Shown here: positions 16,484 through 27,320 of the stretch, piece after piece | How positions within the stretch are numbered: the stretch's first letter is position 1 | Layout: each line of letters starts with the position of its first letter | Assembly (NCBI GenBank): GCA_017468985.1 | Contig: JAFUHF010000085.1 | Coordinates: 1 to 44,740, forward strand | Direction: 5' to 3' | Length of the DNA stretch: 44,740 nucleotides | Source: Bacteroidaceae bacterium | GTDB lineage: Bacteria; Bacteroidota; Bacteroidia; Bacteroidales; Bacteroidaceae | Program-made: the position numbers and the translations under genes | Notes under the pieces: generated by a model | What the model saw: the letters and a program-made list of their open reading frames with translations, nothing else | Database searches by the model: none | What the model was told of the DNA's origin: nothing

Positions 16484-17227
16484 CTAACGAAGGTAAAAAT
16501 TGCTGACCAGGGCTGAAAACTCAGACGTTCGGCTCCCATCAGGATTCATCAACGTAAGCTGTAGGCTATTGGCGCCCACTATGGCACGACGGGCAAAGGT
16601 GAGCACCATCCTTTTGCAAGGCTTACCTGCTTTGGTACAGATGCTGACGCTTTCGCAAAGATGCAATCCTTCGGTCCAAGCCATGCGTTCATAGTCTGTG
16701 GCCTGATCGGAAGGAATGATGACCGTAAAAGTTCCGCCATCACTCAGCAAAAGGCCTACGCTGGACATGAGTTCCTCAGCCGTGAGGCTCACTCCGAGAC
16801 GTGCCATGTCGCGCTCAGCAGAAGCGGTGGAGGGAGAATGAGCATAGAAGGGAGGATTGCATACAATGACATCGTACATGCGCTGATGGCCTTCTTCCTT
16901 GGCAAAATGCACAATGTCCTGATGGATGCTCCGTAATCTGACAGCCCACGGCGAAGCCTCAAAGTTATGCCTGGCCTGACAGGCGGCCGATGCATCAATC
17001 TCCACACCGTCAATCAGGGCCTCATCATTCCGTTGTGCCAGCAGCAGGGCCACCAACCCACTGCCCGTACCCACATCAAGTATGCGATGGCCCCCTTTCG
17101 GAGCCAGAAGGCCTAAAAGCACACCGTCTGTGCCCACCTTCATGGCACAGCCCTGGTGGCTTACACTGAACTTCTTGAAATGGAAACACTGGTGGTCCTT
17201 ATCGGTGGCCATAGGGATGATTTTCAT
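16484..17227 (-). CDS. trmN6: tRNA1(Val) A37 N6-methyltransferase, TrmN6/YfiC family
   Basis: This is a 247-residue class I SAM-dependent methyltransferase. The SAM-binding loop is ILDVGTGSGLVALLLAQ (about 49-65) and the N6-adenine catalytic motif NPPF is in DVIVCNPPFYAHS (about 119-131). The N-terminal VSHQGCAMKVGTDGVLLG segment is typical of YfiC/TrmN6, which modifies A37 of tRNA1(Val). A -7 box ends 1 nt before the first ATG, so translation may begin at Met6 (17212). It is divergent from lon, with no evident operon partner. Family assignment is firm; the exact tRNA target is inferred. Confidence 0.85.
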   Translation of the reverse strand: MKIIPMATDKDHQCFHFKKFSVSHQGCAMKVGTDGVLLGLLAPKGGHRILDVGTGSGLVALLLAQRNDEALIDGVEIDASAACQARHNFEASPWAVRLRSIHQDIVHFAKEEGHQRMYDVIVCNPPFYAHSPSTASAERDMARLGVSLTAEELMSSVGLLLSDGGTFTVIIPSDQATDYERMAWTEGLHLCESVSICTKAGKPCKRMVLTFARRAIVGANSLQLTLMNPDGSRTSEFSALVSNFYLR

Positions 17228-17228
17228 G

Positions 17229-17236
17229 CAAAATTA
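17229..17236 (-). promoter_or_regulatory. -7 box next to the trmN6 start
   Basis: The minus strand reads TAATTTTG, then one base, then ATG. A start site 4-7 nt downstream would fall on or just after the first ATG, favouring the ATG at 17212. No matching -33 box was seen. Confidence 0.45.
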
Positions 17237-17354
17237 CGAAATTCCATCCGTGCGCCACATTTTGGTATACCCTTTGTTATGATGAGAGGCATAAAAGTTG
17301 TGACGATGTAGCGCAAAATGTAGTCAGACCCCGTCAAATCTCAACAAAATGCAC

Positions 17355-17362
17355 TACCTTTG
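17355..17362 (+). promoter_or_regulatory. -7 box of lon
   Basis: TACCTTTG matches TAnnTTTG, about 57 nt before the lon ATG. No TTTG at the normal -33 spacing and no CIRCE-like inverted repeat was recognised. Confidence 0.6.
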
Positions 17363-17418
17363 CAACTTCTTAAGCAGATAAGAATTCATTAATACCACAT
17401 CGTAAGAAGACAGTCAAG

Positions 17419-19875
17419 ATGAACGACGATTCGAATCAAAACTCCTTTTCACTCATTGCTGATTTCGACGGAGACATTCAGAACTTATTTAACATAGAAA
17501 CAGGGAAAATCCTCCCCATCCTCCCCCTGCGCAACATGGTTTTGTTCCCCGGCATCGTGGTGCCCATAGCCATAGAGCGCGGATTCTCACTCGAGGTCAT
17601 CAAACAGGCGCGCGACAACGAAGAATACATCGGCGTGCTCTGCCAGAACGAACCCGACGTAGACACCCCCACGGAAAAACAGCTCTACAAGACAGGAACC
17701 GTGGCCAAAGTGATGCGCATTCTGGAACTTCCCGAAAAGCGCATCACCGTGTTGCTACAAGGTTTTGGCCGATTCAAGATGGAAAAACTCATTCAGACAA
17801 GTCCCACTTACATGGCCCAGATCAAGCAACTCAAGGAAACCCACACCGATGAGGACAATCAGGAGTTTTCAGCCCTGGTTGATGCCTGCCGCGACCTTAC
17901 GGTACGCCTGTTCAAGCTGAATGACAACCTGCGCGACGAGTCGTATTTTGCCATCAGAAACATTTCCAACAAGGTTTTCCTGATCAACTTCATTTGTACC
18001 AACCTGAGTATTCCCATTAAGGAAAAGATGGAACTGCTCATGGCCAGCAACATCAAGGACAGGGCCTACAAACTGCTGTCCATCCTGAATCGCGAAATAC
18101 AGTATGCATCGCTCAAGGCCAACATTCAGGAGCGCACACGCGAAGACCTTGACCAACAGCAAAAGGAATACTTCCTGCAACAACAAATCAAAAACATGCA
18201 GGACGAACTGGGTGAATCGCCCATGGATCAAGACATCCACAACCTGGAGGAAAAGGCTAAGACCAAGAAATGGAACGAAGAAACTCGTAAGGCCTTTGAA
18301 AAAGAACTGGACAAACTGGCCCGTATCAATCCGCAAAGCCCAGACTACAACGTGCAGCAGAACTACCTGCAAACGATGATCAGCCTGCCCTGGAACGAAT
18401 TTACAACAGACAACATTGATATCAAAAATGCCGAGCGCACACTGAACAGCGACCACTACGGATTGGAGAAAGTAAAGGAAAGAATTCTGGAACACTTAGC
18501 CGTGCTGAAACTCAGGGGCGACTTCAAGTCACCCATCATCTGCCTATACGGCCCTCCGGGCATCGGAAAAACCTCATTAGGCAAGAGCATAGCCAAAGCC
18601 CTGAAGCGAAAATACGTAAGAGTATCGCTCGGCGGCGTTCACGACGAGGCCGAAATCAGGGGCCACCGCCGTACCTACATTGGCGCTATGCCCGGACGCA
18701 TCATTCAGAGCCTGATCAAGTGCGGATCAAGCAACCCTGTGTTCGTACTCGACGAAATAGACAAGATTTCCAGAGAAAACATCAACGGCGACCCTGCATC
18801 GGCCCTGCTGGAAGTGCTGGATCCGGAACAGAACGTAGCGTTCCACGACAATTTCCTTGACTTGGACTACGATCTGTCAAAGATACTCTTCATCGCTACG
18901 GCCAATACGCTAAGCACCATACCCACTCCACTGCTTGACCGTATGGAACTCATCGAAATGAGCGGTTATATCACGGAAGAAAAGATAGAAATCGCCAAGC
19001 GCCACCTCATACCCAAGGAAAAAGAGGCCACCGGATTCACGAAGCAACAGAAAATCAGCTTCACCAAGCCGGCATTGGAACGCCTCATTGAGCAGTACAC
19101 GCGTGAAAGCGGTGTGCGCCAGCTGGAGAAGCGCATCAACGAGATATTCCGTAAGGAAGCATTCACTTACGTAAAGGAGAATACCATTCCCTATCCCAGC
19201 ATCAAACCCGAACACATCCCCATGCTGTTGAAAAAGCCCCCATTCAACAGGGACAAGTATCAAGGTAACGACTATGCCGGCGTGGTAACGGGACTGGCGT
19301 GGACCTCGGTTGGCGGAGAAATACTCTTCATTGAAACCAGCCTGAGCCAGGGTAAGGCCGGAAAACTGACGCTGACCGGCAATCTGGGTGACGTCATGAA
19401 GGAATCGGCCGTACTCGCCCTTGAATACATCAAGGCACATGCCGAAACGCTGGGCATAGACTACAAGGTGTTCGACAATTGGAACATTCACATCCACGTG
19501 CCCGAAGGAGCAGTACCCAAGGACGGTCCATCGGCAGGCATCACCATAGCCACCTCCATAGCCTCGGCACTGACGCAAAGAAAAGTTCTGTCAGGAGTGG
19601 CCATGACAGGCGAAATTACGCTTCGCGGAAAGGTATTGCCCGTAGGAGGCATCAAGGAAAAGATCCTCGCCGCCAAGCGTGCCGGCATTACCATGATCAT
19701 TCTGAGCAACGAAAACCAGAAGGACATTGAGGAAATTCCCGAAATTTATTTGCGAGGCGTAACCTTCCGCTATGTAGAGAACGTTCAGGACGTACTTAAC
19801 ATTGCTCTCACTCAGGAAAAGGTGGAAAATCCCATTAACTTCGAAGTGAAAGAAGAAAGCAAAGGGGAAAAATAA
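17419..19875 (+). CDS. lon: ATP-dependent protease Lon (LonA)
   Basis: This is an 818-residue cytosolic AAA+ serine protease that degrades misfolded and regulatory proteins. The N-terminal substrate-binding domain (about 33-230) begins [19 protein letters not shown] coiled linker follows, then the AAA module with Walker A GPPGIGKT (378-385) and Walker [11 protein letters not shown]. The protease domain has the catalytic dyad Ser705 (DGPSAG) and Lys748 (GGIKEK), spaced as in E. coli Lon. The 32-residue polar N-terminal extension and charged C-terminal tail ([18 protein letters not shown]) are lineage-type. tgt starts 19 nt downstream, so lon probably heads a long plus-strand run. Confidence 0.97.
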   Translation: MNDDSNQNSFSLIADFDGDIQNLFNIETGKILPILPLRNMVLFPGIVVPIAIERGFSLEVIKQARDNEEYIGVLCQNEPDVDTPTEKQLYKTGTVAKVMRILELPEKRITVLLQGFGRFKMEKLIQTSPTYMAQIKQLKETHTDEDNQEFSALVDACRDLTVRLFKLNDNLRDESYFAIRNISNKVFLINFICTNLSIPIKEKMELLMASNIKDRAYKLLSILNREIQYASLKANIQERTREDLDQQQKEYFLQQQIKNMQDELGESPMDQDIHNLEEKAKTKKWNEETRKAFEKELDKLARINPQSPDYNVQQNYLQTMISLPWNEFTTDNIDIKNAERTLNSDHYGLEKVKERILEHLAVLKLRGDFKSPIICLYGPPGIGKTSLGKSIAKALKRKYVRVSLGGVHDEAEIRGHRRTYIGAMPGRIIQSLIKCGSSNPVFVLDEIDKISRENINGDPASALLEVLDPEQNVAFHDNFLDLDYDLSKILFIATANTLSTIPTPLLDRMELIEMSGYITEEKIEIAKRHLIPKEKEATGFTKQQKISFTKPALERLIEQYTRESGVRQLEKRINEIFRKEAFTYVKENTIPYPSIKPEHIPMLLKKPPFNRDKYQGNDYAGVVTGLAWTSVGGEILFIETSLSQGKAGKLTLTGNLGDVMKESAVLALEYIKAHAETLGIDYKVFDNWNIHIHVPEGAVPKDGPSAGITIATSIASALTQRKVLSGVAMTGEITLRGKVLPVGGIKEKILAAKRAGITMIILSNENQKDIEEIPEIYLRGVTFRYVENVQDVLNIALTQEKVENPINFEVKEESKGEK

Positions 19876-19894
19876 TTGAGCTTGAAGAAAAGCA

Positions 19895-21025
19895 ATGACT
19901 TTTGAACTGCTACATACCGATCCTCAAAGCCATGCGCGGTGCGGAAAAATCATCACGGACCACGGTCCCATTGAAACACCCATATTCATGCCGGTTGGCA
20001 CAGAGGCATCCGTCAAGGCCATACATACCCACGAGCTACTGAACGACATCAAAGTTCAAATCATTCTGGGCAACACCTATCATCTCTATCTGCGCCCGGG
20101 AACCGACATCATCCACAGGGCCGGAGGCCTGCACAAGTTCATAGGTTTCGACCGCCCTATTCTCACAGACAGTGGCGGATTCCAAGTGTTCTCGCTGACC
20201 AACATCAGAAAACTGAGCGAAGAAGGCTGTGAGTTTCGCTCCCACATTGACGGTAGCAAGCATTTCTTTACGCCGGAAAAGGTCATTGACATAGAACGCA
20301 CCATTGGAGCCGACATTATGATGGCCTTTGACGAATGCCCACCGGGAACAGCCGACTATCGGTATGCAAAGAAAAGTCTGCAACTCACTCACAACTGGCT
20401 GACCAGATGCTATCGTCACTACAAGGACACACCATCACTCTATGGCTATCACCAGTCGCTATTTCCCATTGTTCAGGGCTGCGTATACAAAGACTTGCGC
20501 GAAGAGAGTGCCCGATTTGTCACTCAATTCGATGCCGACGGCTATGCCATAGGCGGATTGGCCGTAGGCGAACCTACGGAAGTGATGTATGAAATGATAG
20601 AAGTGGTCAACGCCATTCTTCCCGAAAACCGTCCACGCTACCTGATGGGAGTAGGCACTCCCGTCAACCTTCTGGAAGGAATAGCCCGAGGAATAGACAT
20701 GTTTGACTGCGTAATGCCCACCCGAAACGGACGCAACGCCATGCTGTTCACCTCGAACGGCATCATGAACATGAGAAACAAGAAGTGGGAGGCCGATTTC
20801 AGCGAAATAGACGCAACAGGCACCAGCTACGTGGACCATGCCTACAGCAAAGCCTACCTGCACCACCTGTTCAAAGCTAAAGAACTGCTGGCCATGCAGA
20901 TTGCATCCATTCACAATCTGGCATTCTACTTAGAACTCATGAAGCAGGCACGCGCGCACATAGCAAACGGCGACTTCGCAGCGTGGAAGCAGCGCATGAC
21001 CAGCCAACTTCAGCAACGATTATAG
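19895..21025 (+). CDS. tgt: Queuine tRNA-guanine transglycosylase
   Basis: This 376-residue TIM-barrel enzyme exchanges guanine-34 for the queuosine precursor in GUN-anticodon tRNAs. Recognisable parts are FMPVGTEASVKA, LGNTYHLYLRPG, TDSGGFQVFSL with the substrate-site Asp, the GGLAVGE loop and FDCVMPTRNGRNA with nucleophile Asp271. The C-terminal AYSKAYLHHLF...IHNLAFY matches the zinc subdomain, but the three cysteines that bind zinc in E. coli and Zymomonas Tgt are absent: the positions are Gly309, Ser311 and Asp314 by alignment to YSRAYLHHL. The rest of the active site is intact. It lies between lon and an LptG-like gene. Confidence 0.95.
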   Translation: MTFELLHTDPQSHARCGKIITDHGPIETPIFMPVGTEASVKAIHTHELLNDIKVQIILGNTYHLYLRPGTDIIHRAGGLHKFIGFDRPILTDSGGFQVFSLTNIRKLSEEGCEFRSHIDGSKHFFTPEKVIDIERTIGADIMMAFDECPPGTADYRYAKKSLQLTHNWLTRCYRHYKDTPSLYGYHQSLFPIVQGCVYKDLREESARFVTQFDADGYAIGGLAVGEPTEVMYEMIEVVNAILPENRPRYLMGVGTPVNLLEGIARGIDMFDCVMPTRNGRNAMLFTSNGIMNMRNKKWEADFSEIDATGTSYVDHAYSKAYLHHLFKAKELLAMQIASIHNLAFYLELMKQARAHIANGDFAAWKQRMTSQLQQRL

Positions 21026-21041
21026 CCCGAGAACGAGCAGC

Positions 21042-22259
21042 ATGAATGGCATTAAGTCCACATTAGGCAAATGGAAAGCCCACGCTCAGTCCCAACACAG
21101 GGAACAAGGGAAGACACAGGGGCACTCCCTGCTATCGACGCTTGCCGGAAAGCTAAACATGCGCGGACCGTTGCTTACGCGATTGGACAAATACATCATC
21201 AAGAAGTTTTTAGGCACATTCATCTTCTCCATTATCCTGATCATTGCTATCGTTATCGTTTTTGACTTCAACGAACGTATTGACAAGTTCACATCAAGCC
21301 ATGCGCCTTGGCAAAAGATACTGTTCACCTACTATCTGAACTTCATCCCCTACTTTGCCAACCTGTTCAGCCCTCTCTTTGTGTTTATCAGCGTGATATT
21401 TTTCACATCGAAGCTGGCCGACAACTCCGAGATTATCGCCATGCGCTCGAACGGAATGAGCTTCCGGCGATTATTGAAACCTTACATGATTTCTGCCACC
21501 ATCATAGCCATAGTGAGCTTCATCTTAGGTGCCTACATCATTCCACACAGCAACATAAAGAAGTTAAACTTTGAGAGTAAATACATTAAACGCAGAGAAA
21601 TATCCACAATTGATAATGTGCAACTTCAGGTAGACACTGGTGTAGTGGCCTTCATGTCATACTTCAACAATAAGACCAAAGTTGGTCACGGTTTCTTCTT
21701 GGATAAGATCGTAGACAAGAAAGTCGTGTCGCATCTCAGTGCACAATCCATCCAGTATGACACACTTTCAGACGTGCGTTATAAATGGAAACTGAAAGAC
21801 TGGCGCATCCGACAGCTGAAAGGAATGCGCGAAGAGATTACATCGGGTAAAGAAATGGACTCTATCATCATCATGGAGCCCTCCGACCTCTTTTACACCA
21901 TGAACCAACAGGAAACGATGACAATGCCCGAGCTGAAAGAATACATCGCAAAACAAAAATTGAGAGGATCCACAAATGTAAGCCTGTTTGAAGTTGAATA
22001 TTACAACCGCATTGCATCCATCTTTGCGGCATTTATCCTCACCATCATCGGCGTAACGCTATCTTGCGAAAAGCGGAAAGGTGGCATGGGACTTTCGTTG
22101 GGCTTAGGACTGGCACTGAGTTTCTCCTACATCATGTTCCAGACCGTCTTCTCCACCTTTGCCGTAAATGCCGGTTGGCCCCCCATCATTTCCGTATGGA
22201 TTCCCAACATTATCTTTGCCTGCGTGGCATTCTATCTCTATAAAAGGACTCCGAAATAG
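21042..22259 (+). CDS. LptF/LptG-family permease (YjgP/YjgQ)
   Basis: This is a 405-residue inner-membrane protein with the LptF/LptG layout. An N-terminal helix (YIIKKFLGTFIFSIILIIAI) and two more helices (about 95-125 and 140-170) precede a periplasmic beta-jellyroll-like domain (about 175-310). Three C-terminal helices close the protein (IASIFAAFILTIIGVTL onward). It would form the membrane part of the LPS-exporting ABC transporter. The first 39 residues are hydrophilic and not typical; ATG 21159 would give the usual family N-terminus, so the start is uncertain. It begins 16 nt after tgt. I cannot tell LptF from LptG. Confidence 0.85.
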   Translation: MNGIKSTLGKWKAHAQSQHREQGKTQGHSLLSTLAGKLNMRGPLLTRLDKYIIKKFLGTFIFSIILIIAIVIVFDFNERIDKFTSSHAPWQKILFTYYLNFIPYFANLFSPLFVFISVIFFTSKLADNSEIIAMRSNGMSFRRLLKPYMISATIIAIVSFILGAYIIPHSNIKKLNFESKYIKRREISTIDNVQLQVDTGVVAFMSYFNNKTKVGHGFFLDKIVDKKVVSHLSAQSIQYDTLSDVRYKWKLKDWRIRQLKGMREEITSGKEMDSIIIMEPSDLFYTMNQQETMTMPELKEYIAKQKLRGSTNVSLFEVEYYNRIASIFAAFILTIIGVTLSCEKRKGGMGLSLGLGLALSFSYIMFQTVFSTFAVNAGWPPIISVWIPNIIFACVAFYLYKRTPK

Positions 22260-22294
22260 TCATTCACCATCAGCATATCCGTAACAGAAGATTC

Positions 22295-23551
22295 ATGAAA
22301 TTCTCTGATTTAAATATTGACGAAAGAATTCTGGACGCCATTGACGCGATGAAATACGTTGACTGCACGCCCATTCAGGAGCAGGCCATTCCTCCACTAT
22401 TAGAGGGCCGCGACCTGATAGGCATAGCGCAGACCGGCACAGGAAAAACAGCAGCTTATCTTCTTCCCATACTGCATAAACTATGTAGCGAGAACTTACC
22501 GACCGATGTTATCAATTGCATCATCATGTCGCCCACGCGCGAACTTGCGCAGCAGATAGACCAGGCCATGGAGGCCTTCTCTTACTTTGTTCCATTTTCG
22601 AGCGTGGCGGTATACGGCGGAAACGACGGCGTCCGCTATCAGCAGGAACTGCGCGGAATGCAATTAGGTGCAGACGTGATCGTGGCCACCCCAGGACGCC
22701 TGTTGAGCCACATTAAGCTGGGCAACATTGACTTGTCGAACGTGTCGTTTTTCGTATTGGACGAAGCTGACAGGATGCTCGACATGGGATTCTATGATGA
22801 CATCATGACGATTGTCAGCCATCTGCCCAAAGAAAGGCAGACGCTGATGTTTTCAGCCACGATGCCCAGCGAAATACGCAACATGGCCAACAGCATCTTG
22901 AAGAACCCGGTAGAAATCAAGATTGCCATGACGACACCGGCCGAGCACATTGACCAAAAGGCCTACATTTGCTCTGAAAATCAGAAATTGGGCATTCTGA
23001 AGAGTTTGTCAGAGAATGGGCAGCTCAATCGGTCGGTCATCTTTGCCTCGTCCAAAGCCAAGGTTAAAGAATTGTTCTCTACACTGCATAAAGTTAACAG
23101 CAACATCGGAGAAATACATTCTGATTTGGACCAAAAGGAGCGAGACCTCGTACTCCGGAATTTCAAGAACGGACAAATTGACATACTCATAGCCACCGAC
23201 ATTATAGCGAGAGGCATCGACATCGATGACATTGAGACCGTGATTAATTACGATGTGCCTCACGACGTAGAAGATTACGTTCACCGCATAGGCAGAACGG
23301 CAAGGGCTAACAGAAAAGGCACCGCCATCACCTTCGTGAACGAAAAGGATGCCCAATACTTCAAGAGAATCAAGCAAAAGGTAGGAAAGAAAATCGTGCT
23401 GCAAGACTTACCAAACGGCATGGAATCCACGCACAGCTTACAATCGGAAGGCGAAAAAAAGAAAAACCGACCGAAAAACCGGAACAGAAGATTCTATCGC
23501 GGCAACAAGAACAAAGCCAAGACGAAGAACTCCAACAGCAACCCATCATAA
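22295..23551 (+). CDS. DEAD-box ATP-dependent RNA helicase (RhlE-like)
   Basis: The 418-residue protein has all core DEAD-box motifs: a Q-motif near residue 24, AQTGTGKT (45-52), PTRELA, TPGR, DEAD in VLDEADRMLDMGF, SAT, DIIARGID and HRIGRTAR. A Lys/Arg/Asn-rich tail (from about 385) is of the kind that binds RNA nonspecifically. It probably remodels RNA in ribosome assembly or mRNA decay. It begins 35 nt after the LptG-like gene and ends 8 nt before the DMP19-like gene, in an apparent operon. Confidence 0.93.
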   Translation: MKFSDLNIDERILDAIDAMKYVDCTPIQEQAIPPLLEGRDLIGIAQTGTGKTAAYLLPILHKLCSENLPTDVINCIIMSPTRELAQQIDQAMEAFSYFVPFSSVAVYGGNDGVRYQQELRGMQLGADVIVATPGRLLSHIKLGNIDLSNVSFFVLDEADRMLDMGFYDDIMTIVSHLPKERQTLMFSATMPSEIRNMANSILKNPVEIKIAMTTPAEHIDQKAYICSENQKLGILKSLSENGQLNRSVIFASSKAKVKELFSTLHKVNSNIGEIHSDLDQKERDLVLRNFKNGQIDILIATDIIARGIDIDDIETVINYDVPHDVEDYVHRIGRTARANRKGTAITFVNEKDAQYFKRIKQKVGKKIVLQDLPNGMESTHSLQSEGEKKKNRPKNRNRRFYRGNKNKAKTKNSNSNPS

Positions 23552-23559
23552 ACCACGAC

Positions 23560-24021
23560 ATGGCCAAAGAGGACAACAAGACAGACATTCTAAGCATTGC
23601 AGAAGGATTCCTATCAAACTTAGGTGAAGAACTGAATGCCGACAACATGAACAAACTGAACAGTCAGCAGCTAACACTGTTGGCCTACTATCTGTTCCGA
23701 CGCGAAATGCTGGAAGGAGGAATGATTCAGCTCATCTACAACGGTTATGGTCCTTTTATTTTCGAAAACCCATTTGCGAAATGTATGAGACTCTGGGGAC
23801 TTCACGATTTCTCAAAACTTCTCTACGACGGTCGCAGGCTCTACAGCCAGTATCGGGATGCAATCATGGAAGCCAATACCGACGAAGACTTCATGGCGCT
23901 CTATGAGCAACACCCCGAAATGGATGTTATCGACGATGAATTCGTGGAAACAGAGCCCAGCATTACCGAGCAACTCAACGAATACGTGGAACAGCACCTC
24001 GATGCATTCATAAAAGCATAA
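23560..24021 (+). CDS. DMP19-like (DUF4375) protein
   Basis: This is a 153-residue acidic soluble protein. The segment from LLAYYLFRREMLEGG through LIYNGYGPFIFENPF resembles the DMP19/DUF4375 core, where a short helix is followed by an asparagine/glycine-containing surface. Neisseria DMP19 is described as a DNA-mimic protein; whether this protein mimics DNA is unknown, although its C-terminal third is strongly acidic (DVIDDEFVETEPSITEQLNE). It lies 8 nt after the helicase gene and 24 nt before smpB. The family call is moderate. Confidence 0.6.
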   Translation: MAKEDNKTDILSIAEGFLSNLGEELNADNMNKLNSQQLTLLAYYLFRREMLEGGMIQLIYNGYGPFIFENPFAKCMRLWGLHDFSKLLYDGRRLYSQYRDAIMEANTDEDFMALYEQHPEMDVIDDEFVETEPSITEQLNEYVEQHLDAFIKA

Positions 24022-24045
24022 GTATCCCATAAAAAAGACGTAACA

Positions 24046-24513
24046 ATGGCTGACATGAAGACAAAGCACAAGGTTTTAATCAAAAACAGACGTGCGCAAT
24101 TCGACTACATCTTCCTGAACAAGTTTACAGCAGGAATTGTATTAACCGGTACGGAGATTAAAAGCATCCGTAACGGTAAAGCAAGTTTGGTAGATACGTT
24201 TTGCTTTATCAATCTCCATGAAGTATGGGTCAAAAACATGTATATTGCTCCCTATTTCTATGGTTCCTACGGAAACCATGAGCCGAGAAGGGATCGCAAG
24301 CTGTTACTTACGAAAAAGGAGATCCGGAAATTAGAACAGGAAATCAAGAATCCTGGACTCACCATCGTTCCCCTTTCCCTCTACATCAATGAAAAAAACT
24401 TTGCAAAGGTAGATATCGCCTTAGCCAGAGGCAAAAAAGTCTACGATAAGAGGCAATCGCTGAAAGAACAAAGCGACAAGCGCGAGATGGAACGCAGTTT
24501 CAAGAAATACTAA
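24046..24513 (+). CDS. smpB: SsrA-binding protein SmpB
   Basis: This 155-residue tmRNA partner has the SmpB OB fold: ARFDYIF-like [19 protein letters not shown] near the N-terminus, then [26 protein letters not shown] and [16 protein letters not shown]. The basic C-terminal tail ([20 protein letters not shown]) enters the mRNA channel in family structures. It acts in trans-translation rescue of stalled ribosomes. No tmRNA gene was recognised in the window. metH follows after 19 nt. Confidence 0.96.
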   Translation: MADMKTKHKVLIKNRRAQFDYIFLNKFTAGIVLTGTEIKSIRNGKASLVDTFCFINLHEVWVKNMYIAPYFYGSYGNHEPRRDRKLLLTKKEIRKLEQEIKNPGLTIVPLSLYINEKNFAKVDIALARGKKVYDKRQSLKEQSDKREMERSFKKY

Positions 24514-24532
24514 TGCTGGTCATCATTATATC

Positions 24533-27286
24533 GTGAACATATCTGAAATCATCAAAGAGCGTATCCTGATTCTGGACGGGGCAATGGGAACAATGATTCA
24601 ACATTATGCCCTTCAGGAGAAAGACTTCCGCGGCGAAAGGTTCAAAAACATTTCGTGGCAGATGAAAGGCAATAATGACGTACTCTCGCTCACCCGTCCT
24701 GACATTATCAGCGACATTCACGAGAAATATCTCCTCGCAGGCGCTGACATCATTGAAACCAACACGTTCAGTGCGCAACGCGTTTCAATGGCCGACTATC
24801 ATTTAGAAGCCCAGTGCAGGGAGTTGAATCTGGAAAGTTGCAGGATTGCCCGTCAACTGGCTGACAAATACTCTGAGAAGACGCCGGATAAGCCGCGATT
24901 TGTGGCAGGCTCCATTGGCCCTACCAACAAGACCTGTTCCATGAGTCCCGACGTAGAAAACCCTGCCTTCCGCGCCATCACCTTCGACGAATTGGCCGAT
25001 GCCTACCAGGAACAGATCGTTGCCTTGCTCGATGGCGGCGTGGACCTTCTGCTCATTGAAACCATCTTCGACACGCTCAATGCAAAAGCTGCTGTTTTTG
25101 CTGCCGAACAAGCCTTTCAGCTCAGGAAGAAACGAGTACCCATCATGCTGAGCGTCACCGTTTCAGACAAGGCTGGCCGAACCTTGTCGGGACAAACGCT
25201 GACAGCATTCCTCACATCAATGGAGCATGCTGACCTATTTTCCGTAGGCCTGAACTGCTCGTTCGGGCCCTTGGAGATGAAACCCTATCTTGAAGAACTT
25301 GCCTCTGGTGCTCCCCACTACATTTCGGTCTACCCCAATGCCGGATTGCCCAACGAAATGGGGAAATACGACATTACGCCGCGCCAAATGGCCGAGCAGA
25401 TGAAGATTTTCATCGATGAAGGACTGGTTAACATCATTGGCGGCTGTTGTGGCACCACGGACGCCTACATAGCAGAATATTCCTCCATCATTCAACAGGA
25501 CGGAAAGTGGCACAAGCCCCATATTCCCGTGGCCCCCTCCCACTACATGCACCTTTCAGGTCTGGAGTGCTTGGAAGTAAGGCCTGAGCGTAACTTCATC
25601 AACATTGGTGAACGCTGTAATGTGGCTGGCTCGCGCAAGTTTCTCCGGCTCATCAAGGAGCAGCAGTACGAAGAAGCTCAGAGCATAGCAGGCCATCAGG
25701 TGGAAGATGGAGCTCAGATTCTGGACATCAACATGGACGACGGTTTGCTTGACAGCAAGCAGGAGATGACGCATTTTCTCAATCTCATTGCCGCTGACCC
25801 AGACATATCACGTCTGCCGGTAATGATCGATTCGTCTAACTGGGACATTATCACCGCCGCCCTGAAGTGCGTGCAGGGAAAATGCATCGTCAACTCCATT
25901 TCGCTCAAAGAGGGAGAAGAAGTCTTTCTCTCTCATGCCAGGGATCTGCGGCGACTGGGAGCAGCAGTAGTGGTGATGGCTTTCGACGAAAACGGACAGG
26001 CCACCAGCTATCAGCACAAGATTGACGTCTGCCAGCGCGCCTACCATCTGCTCACGCAACGCATCAACTTCCCCCCACAAGACATCATCTTCGACCCTAA
26101 CATTCTCACCATCGGGACGGGAATGGCCGAACATAACGATTACGCGCTCAACTTCATCCGCGCCACAGAGTGGATCAAGCAGCACCTTCCCTACGCCCAC
26201 GTCAGCGGAGGTGTAAGCAATCTGTCATTTGCCTTCCGAGGAAACAACTACCTGCGCGGAGCCATGCATGCCGTATTTCTGTATCACGCCATACGCGCAG
26301 GAATGGACATGGGCATCGTTAACCCTGCCACCAGTGTAATGTATGAGGACATTGAGCCCGACAGGCGTGCGCTCATTGAAGACCTGATATTCAACCGTCG
26401 CCCCGACGCCACGGAACGCGTTCTGGAAGCCTTTCAGCAAATCCAGCCTTCAGCCGCCCCCCCACAAAAGGCCGAAGCCGGTCCCACTATGGTAAAAGAC
26501 GTTGACGAACGCTTGCGCGAAGCACTCCGGAAGGGCAATGCCGACCATTTGCAGGAAGACCTCATGGAAGCCTTGCAAAAATACGGACGGGCGGTAAACG
26601 TCATTGAAGGACCACTGATGGACGGCATGTCGAAAGTGGGCGTACTCTTTGGCGAAGGCAAAATGTTTTTGCCGCAAGTGGTGAAAACAGCCCGCACCAT
26701 GAAGCGTGCCGTAGAAATTCTGCAACCCTATATCATTAAGGAAAAAGACCATACGGCGGCCAGTGCAGGTCGCGTATTGCTGGCTACGGTAAAAGGCGAC
26801 GTTCACGACATCGGAAAGAACATCGTTGGTGTAGTCATGGCCTGCAACAACTACGAAATCATCGATCTGGGCGTGATGACCCCACCGGAACGCATCGTAG
26901 AAGCTGCCATCAGGGAGAAAGTAGACATCATCGGGCTTTCCGGACTCATCACTCCCAGCCTGGACGAAATGATCAACACCGTCCGAATGCTGCGTGAGGC
27001 CGGAGTGAGCGTGCCCATCATGATTGGCGGAGCCACCACCAGCGAGCTCCACACCGCCCTCAAGATTGCCCCCGTATACGGAGGTCCCGTAGTCTGGGTA
27101 AAGGACGCCGCTCAGAATTCCGTCATTGCAGGCCAGCTGATGAACGCAGAATCCCATCATTCCTTTGTGGACCATCTGAACACGCGCTACGCCAACCTCC
27201 GCTCAAAAGGACAAAAGCAGCAGGAAATTATCCCCTTGCAGCAATCGCGCGACAACAAGCTCGATCTATTTTCCAATGAACAATAA
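24533..27286 (+). CDS. metH: Cobalamin-dependent methionine synthase, no activation domain
   Basis: This is a 917-residue MetH that starts with GTG. The homocysteine-binding domain (about 1-320) has GLNCSF and GGCCGTTD, whose cysteines bind zinc. The pterin-binding domain (about 345-610; [23 protein letters not shown]) follows, then the cobalamin cap (about 640-735) and Rossmann domain (about 745-880) with DVHDIG (756-761; His758 is the cobalt ligand). It methylates homocysteine to methionine with 5-methyl-THF. The C-terminal SAM-binding reactivation domain of E. coli MetH (1227 residues) is missing: the protein ends soon after the B12 domain. No cobalamin riboswitch is visible; it is only 19 nt from smpB. 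Confidence 0.95.
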   Translation: MNISEIIKERILILDGAMGTMIQHYALQEKDFRGERFKNISWQMKGNNDVLSLTRPDIISDIHEKYLLAGADIIETNTFSAQRVSMADYHLEAQCRELNLESCRIARQLADKYSEKTPDKPRFVAGSIGPTNKTCSMSPDVENPAFRAITFDELADAYQEQIVALLDGGVDLLLIETIFDTLNAKAAVFAAEQAFQLRKKRVPIMLSVTVSDKAGRTLSGQTLTAFLTSMEHADLFSVGLNCSFGPLEMKPYLEELASGAPHYISVYPNAGLPNEMGKYDITPRQMAEQMKIFIDEGLVNIIGGCCGTTDAYIAEYSSIIQQDGKWHKPHIPVAPSHYMHLSGLECLEVRPERNFINIGERCNVAGSRKFLRLIKEQQYEEAQSIAGHQVEDGAQILDINMDDGLLDSKQEMTHFLNLIAADPDISRLPVMIDSSNWDIITAALKCVQGKCIVNSISLKEGEEVFLSHARDLRRLGAAVVVMAFDENGQATSYQHKIDVCQRAYHLLTQRINFPPQDIIFDPNILTIGTGMAEHNDYALNFIRATEWIKQHLPYAHVSGGVSNLSFAFRGNNYLRGAMHAVFLYHAIRAGMDMGIVNPATSVMYEDIEPDRRALIEDLIFNRRPDATERVLEAFQQIQPSAAPPQKAEAGPTMVKDVDERLREALRKGNADHLQEDLMEALQKYGRAVNVIEGPLMDGMSKVGVLFGEGKMFLPQVVKTARTMKRAVEILQPYIIKEKDHTAASAGRVLLATVKGDVHDIGKNIVGVVMACNNYEIIDLGVMTPPERIVEAAIREKVDIIGLSGLITPSLDEMINTVRMLREAGVSVPIMIGGATTSELHTALKIAPVYGGPVVWVKDAAQNSVIAGQLMNAESHHSFVDHLNTRYANLRSKGQKQQEIIPLQQSRDNKLDLFSNEQ

Positions 27287-27320
27287 TCGCAATACATTTC
27301 TTACCCCATATAAACCATCA

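Noticed and set aside
24514-24532. Cobalamin riboswitch before metH
   Set aside because: The gap is only 19 nt after smpB and has no B12-box sequence.
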